Shown here: positions 16,797-21,977 of the stretch, piece after piece | Layout of the letters: every line of letters begins with the position of its first letter | How positions within the stretch are numbered: the first letter of the stretch is position 1 | Source of the DNA: an uncultured Moraxella sp. | GTDB lineage: Bacteria > Pseudomonadota > Gammaproteobacteria > Pseudomonadales > Moraxellaceae | Assembly (NCBI GenBank): GCA_937975585.1 | Contig: CALJUC010000157.1 | Location: forward strand, 1-21,977 | DNA length: 21,977 nucleotides | Direction: 5' to 3' | Made by a program: the position numbers and the translations under genes | Notes under the pieces: generated by a model | Seen by the model: only the letters and a program-made list of their open reading frames with translations | The model's database searches: none | What the model was told of the DNA's origin: nothing

Positions 16797-17534
16797 TTAG
16801 AAATTAGCCAACATTTTAACCCCTGCAATCAGTAGTACCACTGCTAGCAATTTATTTAGCATTGGGTCTGCGAAACGCTTGCTACCATACGTTGCGCCAA
16901 TAAAGCCACCTACCAAAGCCACGCCAAGCCACAATGGCAACTCGCTTGGTAATTTTGCCCCCGTACTCAGCACCCCAAATAAGCCTGAAATAGAATTGAG
17001 CAAAATAAAACCTGCGGCAATTCCTGCTACAGTTTTCGGACTTGCCCAACGATTAAATAGCAAAATTGGACTTAAAAACACGCCACCGCCGATACCGGTT
17101 AAACCAGAAAGTAAGCCCAAAATTGCCCCAACGACCGCCAGTAGCCATTTTGACACGGGTTTTAACGCTTTTTCACTGGTAAGTTTGTTGGCAGATTTAA
17201 AGGAATAAAGGGCAGAGAATATCAGCACTGCCCCTACAATCGGCTTATAAAAATAACTGGGCAAATGGGTCATGCCACCAAGAAACGCCATCGGTGTTGC
17301 TGTTATTGCCAGTGGCATAAAAAATTGCCAAGAAAAGTTTTTGGCAGAATAAAACCGCCAAAAGGCAATGGCAGATACCAAGATATTTAGACATAAAGCC
17401 GTCGGTTTCATCATGCTTGGCTCAACGCCTACCAGTCCCATCATGGCAAGATAGCCTGATGCACCCCCATGACCAACCGATGAATACAAGAGTGCCGATA
17501 AGAAAAATAAAACCGCTAAAACAATCGATTGCAT
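16797..17534 (-). CDS. TauE/SafE-family (TSUP) membrane transporter
   Basis: A 245-residue membrane protein with seven to eight hydrophobic segments. It shows the two internal repeats of the TSUP family, each with a Gly-rich motif (SSVGHGGASGYLAMMGL near residue 18; GLLSGLTGIGGGVFLSPILL near 140). Family members move sulfite, sulfonates or other small organic or sulfur anions across the inner membrane. It is the last gene of the moa operon, 29 bases after moaE, and the operon terminator follows it. That placement suggests a link to molybdenum cofactor or to a molybdoenzyme product or substrate such as sulfite. The sequence does not say which anion. The start ATG at 17534 has a weak ribosome-binding site, consistent with coupling to moaE. 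Confidence 0.85.
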   Translation of the reverse strand: MQSIVLAVLFFLSALLYSSVGHGGASGYLAMMGLVGVEPSMMKPTALCLNILVSAIAFWRFYSAKNFSWQFFMPLAITATPMAFLGGMTHLPSYFYKPIVGAVLIFSALYSFKSANKLTSEKALKPVSKWLLAVVGAILGLLSGLTGIGGGVFLSPILLFNRWASPKTVAGIAAGFILLNSISGLFGVLSTGAKLPSELPLWLGVALVGGFIGATYGSKRFADPMLNKLLAVVLLIAGVKMLANF

Positions 17535-17563
17535 TATATTTTAACCATGCTTGTTAAAAATTT

Positions 17564-18055
17564 TTAGCCATTATTCGATAGCCACAAACTCTCACTACTG
17601 TCTTCATAAAACTCTTGCTTCCACACAGGGATATCGGCTTTGATCGCATCAAGTAACCAGCGACACGCATCAAATGCAGGATAACGGTGATGAGCCGTCA
17701 CCCCAATCCACACTGCCATGTCACCAATAGCCAAGTCACCAATACGATGAATCGCCACGGCATGTTCGATGTCAAATTGGGCTTTGGCCTGTTCGATGAG
17801 TTTTTTGCCTTGATTGATAGCGAGTTTTTCGTAACCGTAATAAGTCAGCTTGGTGACGGGTCGAGCGTTGTTATGATTGCGTACCCAACCTTCGAAAGTT
17901 GCTAATGCCCCACAGTTGCCATTGAGCAAAGCTTGTTTCAGCCGTCTGTCATCTATTGGCTTATCAAGTAACGCAAAGCCTTGATTAATAGCAGTTTGGT
18001 AGGCTTGGTCTTCGTTTAGAAGAATTTTGGATGAGGTTTGATGTAAGGAAGTCAT
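17564..18055 (-). CDS. moaE: Molybdopterin synthase catalytic subunit
   Basis: Large subunit of molybdopterin synthase. With thiocarboxylated MoaD, it inserts two sulfurs into cyclic pyranopterin monophosphate to make molybdopterin in the cytoplasm. The 163 residues show the family pattern: GALATFEGWVRNHN (R59), GYEKLA, VAIHRIGDLAIGDMAV, HHRYPAFDAC, and the active-site lysines in AIKADIPVWKQE (K139, K146). ATG at 18055 lies one base after the moaD stop. A longer reading from TTG at 18151 would run back into moaD and is rejected. Compared with the roughly 150-residue E. coli enzyme, the N-terminus is slightly extended (residues 1-20). Confidence 0.95.
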   Translation of the reverse strand: MTSLHQTSSKILLNEDQAYQTAINQGFALLDKPIDDRRLKQALLNGNCGALATFEGWVRNHNNARPVTKLTYYGYEKLAINQGKKLIEQAKAQFDIEHAVAIHRIGDLAIGDMAVWIGVTAHHRYPAFDACRWLLDAIKADIPVWKQEFYEDSSESLWLSNNG

Positions 18056-18056
18056 G

Positions 18057-18308
18057 CTAACCCCCAGCCACAGGCGGAATAAAGGCGACCACATCACCGT
18101 CTTGAAGGGGTGCGTTCCAATTGGTGATTTCGTGGTTGATTGCAACCGCAATCTTTTGTTGGGGTAATTTAAACTGATATTTGTCGGTCAAAAATTGGTA
18201 CAACTCGGTCAAGCTGTCACCGTCAAAGGTCATGCGATCTTCGTCTTTGCCTGCACTTTCGGCAAGACTAGCAAAGTATAAAATCTCTAAATGTTTAATT
18301 GTTGACAT
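18057..18308 (-). CDS. moaD: Molybdopterin synthase sulfur carrier subunit
   Basis: Small ubiquitin-like sulfur carrier of 83 residues. It ends in the required Gly-Gly (FIPPVAGG), which is adenylated by MoeB and converted to a thiocarboxylate that donates sulfur within the MoaDE complex. Family features include EILYFASLAE at the start and NGAPLQ-like NAPLQDGDVVAFIPP before the tail. It overlaps the end of moaC by 14 bases and is followed after one base by moaE, so the three are co-translated. No moeB is present in the window. Confidence 0.93.
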   Translation of the reverse strand: MSTIKHLEILYFASLAESAGKDEDRMTFDGDSLTELYQFLTDKYQFKLPQQKIAVAINHEITNWNAPLQDGDVVAFIPPVAGG

Positions 18309-18777
18309 AATCAGACTTGCCCCCTGTTTTGTTTAGCAATTTGATATCACTGATAATAATGTCGTGCGATAAGGCTTTGGTCATGTCATAGATGGTTAAG
18401 CAAGCGACTGACACGGCGGTCAAGGCTTCCATTTCGACCCCTGTTTTGTAGGTGACTTTGGCAGTGGCGGTGACGTTAATGACAAAATTGTCGTCATCGT
18501 AGTCAAAGCTGATTTTGACACCGTCTAGCGGCAGTTGGTGGCAAAGTGGAATAAGTTCATGGGTGCGTTTGCTTGCCATGACCCCTGCGATATGGGCAGT
18601 TTGGGTGATTGAGCCTTTTTTGGTCATACCGTCTGCGGTTTTGATGGCGTGGTAGATATCGGTTGGGAAAATCACTTTACCGGTGGCGGTGGCGGTGCGA
18701 TGGGTAGGGGTTTTGGCGGATACATCGACCATTGATATATCGCCATTGCTGTCTAAATGCGTTAAATTCTGGGTCAT
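18295..18777 (-). CDS. moaC: Cyclic pyranopterin monophosphate synthase
   Basis: Second enzyme of molybdenum cofactor synthesis. It converts the MoaA product 3',8-cyclo-dihydro-GTP to cyclic pyranopterin monophosphate. The 160 residues carry all recognisable MoaC blocks: SMVDVSAKTPTHRTATA, MTKKGSITQTAHIAGVMASKRT (Lys53/54), ELIPLCHQLPL, and EALTAVSVACLTIYDMTKA with the catalytic-type D131 and K134. Length is normal. The start ATG at 18777 has a GAGT purine stretch upstream and lies 18 bases after the small unknown gene. The end overlaps moaD. Confidence 0.96.
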   Translation of the reverse strand: MTQNLTHLDSNGDISMVDVSAKTPTHRTATATGKVIFPTDIYHAIKTADGMTKKGSITQTAHIAGVMASKRTHELIPLCHQLPLDGVKISFDYDDDNFVINVTATAKVTYKTGVEMEALTAVSVACLTIYDMTKALSHDIIISDIKLLNKTGGKSDYVNN

Positions 18778-18795
18778 GTTTTACTCTTTTATAAA

Positions 18796-19161
18796 TTACT
18801 CAATCGGTTTTGGTGGTGAGCAACGTGGATAATGAACTCCACCTTGCAAAATCATGTCTAAAATATATTGCACCGACCATTCCAATTCATCTTGATTGCA
18901 TTGATAATTAGCAATCACGCCATAATCAAAATAAGGAGAAATGTTAAAACCGTCTTCAATATCGTTATAATAAACAACTAAATTGCCAATCAGAGCAACT
19001 GCCCAAAATCCACCGCCCAGTTTGCCATAAGTTTTTTCTTGCCATTTTCTTGGGTCTATTCTAATAACTTCCCAAAGTTTGGCTTGGGCGATACTCATAC
19101 GACTTTCAGATTCAATGATGAGTTGCCAAAGGTCAGCTTCTGAAATTGGTTGCCAGTCCAT
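18796..19161 (-). CDS. Small protein of unknown function inside the moa operon
   Basis: A 121-residue soluble protein I do not recognise. It is acidic and aromatic-rich: MDWQPISEADLWQLI at the start, a middle GGGFWAVALIGNLVVYYND, then IEDGFNISPYFDYGVI and CNQDELEWSVQYIL. It ends in a Cys/Pro/Lys-rich tail. There is no signal peptide or membrane helix. Translation looks real: ATG at 19161 with AGGA upstream, only three bases after the mobA stop and 18 bases before moaC, in the same direction. The spacing makes it part of the operon, although no standard molybdenum-cofactor protein of this kind is known to me. Short acidic proteins of this look also occur as immunity-type proteins, but no toxin is near. 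Confidence 0.7.
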   Translation of the reverse strand: MDWQPISEADLWQLIIESESRMSIAQAKLWEVIRIDPRKWQEKTYGKLGGGFWAVALIGNLVVYYNDIEDGFNISPYFDYGVIANYQCNQDELEWSVQYILDMILQGGVHYPRCSPPKPIE

Positions 19162-19164
19162 TAT

Positions 19165-19821
19165 TTATCCTAATTCATTTAGTTGCTTTAATGCTAAATT
19201 AAATTCATCTAACGTGTTAAAATTCGCCAAATTTACCCAAGGATCTGGCAACTCAACCATTTTTACCGTTTTATCCACCAAAAACTTCATCACCGACCGA
19301 TTGCCCTTATCTAAATAGTCATAAAGCTCAAGCAATAAATCAGTGCGATATAGCCCTAATAGTGGGTAATCTTTTTCACCCTTTAGATAAATAACATCTT
19401 CATGTTTATTAGTTGCTCTATCAAACAACTGATGATAAAGCTGATTTGCACCAATCAAACAATCACAGCTAATCACCATTAAATAATCTTCAGGATAAAC
19501 CACTTGCAACATTGCATTGGCAATCGCAGATAATGCCCCTGCTCCTTTACCGTTGTCATCGCTTGGCAATTCGTCAGCAATCACAATTACTTTGCCTTTT
19601 TCCAAATAGCTTGGGTGATAAAAATTTTTGCCATTATCCGCTATCATCACTGGCACTTTTAAATTTGTTTCATGCCTTAATTGCGTACTTAAAGATTTAG
19701 CATGATCGATATGCCACTCTAGCAAGGTTTCACCGTTTGGCAATGTTAACAGGGCTTTTGGCGAACCCATTCGAGTAGATTCGCCCCCTGCCAAAATCAC
19801 AATTCCTGCCAAATCAATCAT
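19165..19821 (-). CDS. mobA: Molybdenum cofactor guanylyltransferase (MobA/MocA-type nucleotidyltransferase)
   Basis: Nucleotidyltransferase that attaches a nucleotide to the molybdenum cofactor, GMP for MobA or CMP for MocA. The glycosyltransferase-A-like fold is marked by LAGGESTRMG (10-19) followed by PKALL, which binds the nucleotide and Mg2+. VISCDCLI corresponds to the metal-binding acidic motif (usually D-x-P) and YPLLGLYR to the usual PLxGLY block. ATG at 19821 gives 218 residues and overlaps the moaB end by eight bases. GTG at 19836 is an alternative start but lies deeper inside moaB. The MobA/MocA choice cannot be settled by eye, and the Pro usual in the acidic motif is Cys here. 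The segment before it (residues 30-80) is somewhat longer than in E. coli MobA. Confidence 0.82.
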   Translation of the reverse strand: MIDLAGIVILAGGESTRMGSPKALLTLPNGETLLEWHIDHAKSLSTQLRHETNLKVPVMIADNGKNFYHPSYLEKGKVIVIADELPSDDNGKGAGALSAIANAMLQVVYPEDYLMVISCDCLIGANQLYHQLFDRATNKHEDVIYLKGEKDYPLLGLYRTDLLLELYDYLDKGNRSVMKFLVDKTVKMVELPDPWVNLANFNTLDEFNLALKQLNELG

Positions 19822-20347
19822 GAGTTGGATTAACACGCATTAAATGTGGCACAAAATTACACGGACGAGTGCGGTTGTCGAGTTGGTCTTTTAAAATCCC
19901 TGTCCAACCTGTGCGACACGCCCCTGTCGAACCTGGTAAGCAAAAAATCGCTGTATTGTTCGCCATACCGGCTACGGCACGAGATTGTAGCGTGGACATG
20001 CCGATTTCATCACGCGATAACGCTCTGAATATTTCGCCAAAGCCTTGCACTTCTTTGTCGAATAATGGCGACACTGCTTCTGGCATACTATCACGGATAT
20101 AAAAACCCGTGCCGCCTGTGGTAATGACCGCATGAACCGTTGGGTCGGCGATCCATTTGCTGACCATCGCACGGATTTGGTAGATGTCGTCAGTGGTCAA
20201 GGTGCGTTCCGCCACGTTATGCCCTGCTTCGATGATACTGTCGGCAAGGTATTTGCCAGAGGTATCTTCGTCAAGGGTGCGCGTGTCGGACACGGTCAAC
20301 ACAGCAATATTCAGTGGGATAAAAGGTTTTTGCGGTTTGTTGGTCAT
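19814..20347 (-). CDS. moaB: Molybdenum cofactor biosynthesis protein MoaB (MogA-like)
   Basis: A 177-residue member of the MoaB/Mog molybdopterin-binding fold, which adenylates molybdopterin before molybdenum insertion in bacteria that lack MogA. Motifs are VLTVSDTRTLDEDTSGK, ITTGGTGFYIRDSMPEA, GFGEIFRALS and CLPGSTGACR, all in the nucleotide and pterin pocket of this family. Length suits MoaB. The ATG at 20347 has AAGGAAAA at good spacing. Its stop overlaps the mobA start. With no second mog or moeA in view, it is likely the adenylating enzyme of this pathway, although a moeA elsewhere would still be needed. Confidence 0.93.
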   Translation of the reverse strand: MTNKPQKPFIPLNIAVLTVSDTRTLDEDTSGKYLADSIIEAGHNVAERTLTTDDIYQIRAMVSKWIADPTVHAVITTGGTGFYIRDSMPEAVSPLFDKEVQGFGEIFRALSRDEIGMSTLQSRAVAGMANNTAIFCLPGSTGACRTGWTGILKDQLDNRTRPCNFVPHLMRVNPTHD

Positions 20348-20368
20348 GAGGTTTTCCTTGTTTCATTG

Positions 20369-20403
20369 TTGCAGTAGGCGAATGCGAAGCACCTCTACTG
20401 CAA
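20369..20403. repeat. Long hairpin across the MOSC-gene stop codon
   Basis: TTGCAGTAG (20369-20377) and CTACTGCAA (20395-20403) are a perfect nine-pair inverted repeat. The loop holds its own small stem (TGC-GAA-GCA). The right arm contains the MOSC-gene stop codon on the minus strand. No T-tract follows, so it is not a simple terminator. It could be an mRNA-stabilising or REP-like element between MOSC and moaB. Confidence 0.5.
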
Positions 20404-21102
20404 GCGTTTTTTATACAGTTTCTCTTTCCAGCTATCTTCAAGGCAATCAATCGCAAGCCATTGATTGACGATTTCGACAGGGATTTTGTCTTTTTGGTTT
20501 ATCATTCGCCACAAAGTCGTTAAATTGGCAAATGGATAGGGTCGCTCGACAAGATAGACAGGCAAGCCAACGGATAAATTTCCGTTTTGCACGACTTGAA
20601 AATACCAGCCTGCAATACCGTTATTGGTGATAAATGACGCGACTTCATAATGCCCAAGTTGGTCGTTAATTTTAAAACAGGGTCGGCGTGGTTGGACGAT
20701 TCGCAGTTTGACACTGGTTGTTTTGCCTTCGCTATCGGCATTATCTTCACCATATTGGTAAACGTCACCGATACACACATTGGACTCGGACATAGGTTCA
20801 TTTTCGGTGGTAACGGATAAGTTTTCACCCAATGTGCCAATGGCCACGTTCATGTCAAAGTGTTGATTGATTTTTTCATAAGTGGTAATCGGCATTTGAT
20901 GGACGGCTTTGAGATATCCGCCATGATGTCTGCGGTCGGCTTGCTCATCGGTTTCTAGTCCAAGATAGTTGACAGCGACTTCGCCTTTGACCGGGTATTT
21001 GTTAATGGCAGAGAGTTTGTCACGGGCGAAATACTCAGCCTTGCCTGCTCGGACTTCGGTTAAAATGCCGATATATTGGGGTAAATTTAGGCTGTCGCTC
21101 AT
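20395..21102 (-). CDS. MOSC domain protein (YiiM-type)
   Basis: A 235-residue MOSC-domain protein. MOSC domains bind molybdenum cofactor or sulfurated species through a conserved Cys. Here this is C142 in QPRRPCFKI. Other family marks are ADRRHHGG, the GENLSV block at 92-97 and a C-terminal helical extension (from ERPYPFANLTTLW), which together match the YiiM subgroup known to reduce N-hydroxylated substrates in E. coli. Its location between moaA and moaB supports a role as a Moco enzyme or carrier made together with the cofactor. The start ATG at 21102 has AAGGAA eight or so bases upstream. The stop lies inside the hairpin at 20369-20403. Confidence 0.88.
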   Translation of the reverse strand: MSDSLNLPQYIGILTEVRAGKAEYFARDKLSAINKYPVKGEVAVNYLGLETDEQADRRHHGGYLKAVHQMPITTYEKINQHFDMNVAIGTLGENLSVTTENEPMSESNVCIGDVYQYGEDNADSEGKTTSVKLRIVQPRRPCFKINDQLGHYEVASFITNNGIAGWYFQVVQNGNLSVGLPVYLVERPYPFANLTTLWRMINQKDKIPVEIVNQWLAIDCLEDSWKEKLYKKRLQ

Positions 21103-21184
21103 GCTGTTTCCTTGTGGTTTTTTAGCATGATAGGATGTTTAAAACATTCAAGCAAAGTCAAATCCACCTTTAACCGCCCATTCC

Positions 21185-21977
21185 CTAACCACCAACCATG
21201 GAAAGATTTGCCATCATGCCGCTATTGCTGTCATTCAAAAAATGGTGTTCTGGCTTGATCGGCATAAGACTCTGTAACGCTAATATCAATCCGTCTTTGT
21301 CTTGATTGCTCAAAAATTGGCGAATATCATAGTTTTGTTGATCAAACAAACAAAGATGAATTTTGCCCTGACTGCTGACACGAAGACGATTACAGCTATC
21401 GCAAAATTGCGGTGCATACGGTTCAATCAGTCCGATTTTGCCCACATAGTCATCATGACCAAATTCAGTCGCAGGCCCGCTGTCAATTGCGCGTTCGGTA
21501 GCCGTCCAGCCATTTTCAAGCAGATGGTTTTTAATGGTTTTGCCACTGGCGTGTTCGGCAAAAAATAGTTCGCTGTTGTCACTTGTTTGCATAAACTCAA
21601 TAAAACGATATGTCACAGGGCGGTCTTTGACATACGCCAACGCATTTTGCAAATTGTCAAAGGCAGTGTCTGCCTTGAGAATGCCGTTTAATTTTAAGTG
21701 GATTTCAGTGCTTTCAAGCAATTTATCAATATCTTTTAACAAAGTCGGTAAGATATCAAAGCCAGTGATTTGCTTAAATACAGCGGGATTAAAGCTGTCA
21801 ATACTGATATTGAGTTTATCCAGCCCTGCATTTTTCCAGTCGGTCAAGTGTTTGGCAAGCCGGTAGCCATTAGAACTTACCGCTACGGTTTTAATACCTT
21901 GCGTTTGTTTGGCTAGTTCAATGATTTGTGGTAAATCGTGACGAATGGATGGCTCGCCACCTGTTAGACGTACTTTG
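21185..21977 (-). CDS. moaA: GTP 3',8-cyclase (5' end outside the window)
   Basis: Radical-SAM enzyme that starts molybdenum cofactor synthesis by cyclising GTP. About 263 C-terminal residues are present; the frame stays open to the window edge, so the N-terminal SAM cluster (CxxxCxxC) is not seen. Visible are KVRLTGGEPSIRHDL at the edge, SSNGYRLAKHL, LNISIDSF, RFIEFMQ, the second iron-sulfur site CDSCNRLRVSSQGKIHLCL with the C-x2-C-x13-C spacing, and the terminal Gly-Gly (MVGG) that reaches the active site in MoaA. The reading begins upstream of the Met at 21847, which is internal. It heads the minus-strand operon as far as can be seen. An 82-base gap to the MOSC gene holds no clear terminator. 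Confidence 0.95.
   Translation of the reverse strand, partial: KVRLTGGEPSIRHDLPQIIELAKQTQGIKTVAVSSNGYRLAKHLTDWKNAGLDKLNISIDSFNPAVFKQITGFDILPTLLKDIDKLLESTEIHLKLNGILKADTAFDNLQNALAYVKDRPVTYRFIEFMQTSDNSELFFAEHASGKTIKNHLLENGWTATERAIDSGPATEFGHDDYVGKIGLIEPYAPQFCDSCNRLRVSSQGKIHLCLFDQQNYDIRQFLSNQDKDGLILALQSLMPIKPEHHFLNDSNSGMMANLSMVGG

Noticed and set aside
18056..18151. Longer moaE reading from TTG at 18151
   Set aside because: It would lie fully inside moaD and lacks MoaE similarity; ATG at 18055 follows the moaD stop directly.
1..21977. CRISPR arrays, tRNA or rRNA genes, insertion sequences, phage attachment sites
   Set aside because: No regularly spaced repeats, no cloverleaf-like sequences, no transposase or integrase motifs on either strand.

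Overview
The window looks like chromosomal DNA of a moderately AT-rich gammaproteobacterium of the Moraxellaceae (Moraxella/Faucicola osloensis or Psychrobacter type). This is judged from codon style and protein flavour, not from a marker gene: there is no rRNA, tRNA, IS element or CRISPR array. About 17 intact or partial protein genes are present, plus three visibly broken ones.

Left part (1-9,800), housekeeping and decay. A Ca2+-type P-type ATPase (184-2815) is split by two apparent one-base deletions, each at a homopolymer. Convergent to it lies an exbB-like proton-channel gene without exbD, preceded by a 55-codon ORF that looks like only the membrane anchor of TonB. Then come a secreted gamma-glutamyltransferase (ggt), O-acetylhomoserine sulfhydrylase (metY) with a strong terminator, a convergent gene for an unusual membrane protein (zinc ribbon, one membrane helix, low-complexity linker, TolA/TonB-like C-terminus), and an EamA-type permease cut off after about 130 residues and running into unrelated AT-rich sequence. 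A carboxymuconolactone-decarboxylase-family (AhpD-like) protein with its own terminator follows.

Middle part (10,494-16,390), the most interesting block. It is a five-gene set on the + strand: an acyl-CoA-dehydrogenase-fold protein without the usual catalytic Glu motif, a fused rubredoxin/FAD-NAD(P)H reductase (ATGA overlap), a CmpA/NrtA-type binding protein with a Cys/His-rich extension in front of a Tat signal, an NrtB-type permease and an NrtD-type ATPase (11-base overlap). It reads as an uptake-plus-oxidation system for a small N- or S-containing anion or molecule. The substrate cannot be read from the sequence.

Right part (16,797-21,977), a minus-strand molybdenum-cofactor operon in the order moaA (5' end outside the window), MOSC protein, moaB, mobA, a small unknown gene, moaC, moaD, moaE, and a TauE/SafE-type transporter. 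Gene spacing is tight (overlaps or a few bases), and a minus-strand terminator lies beyond the transporter. The two blocks face each other. A nitrate- or sulfur-related molybdoenzyme is an obvious thought, but no molybdoenzyme gene is in view.
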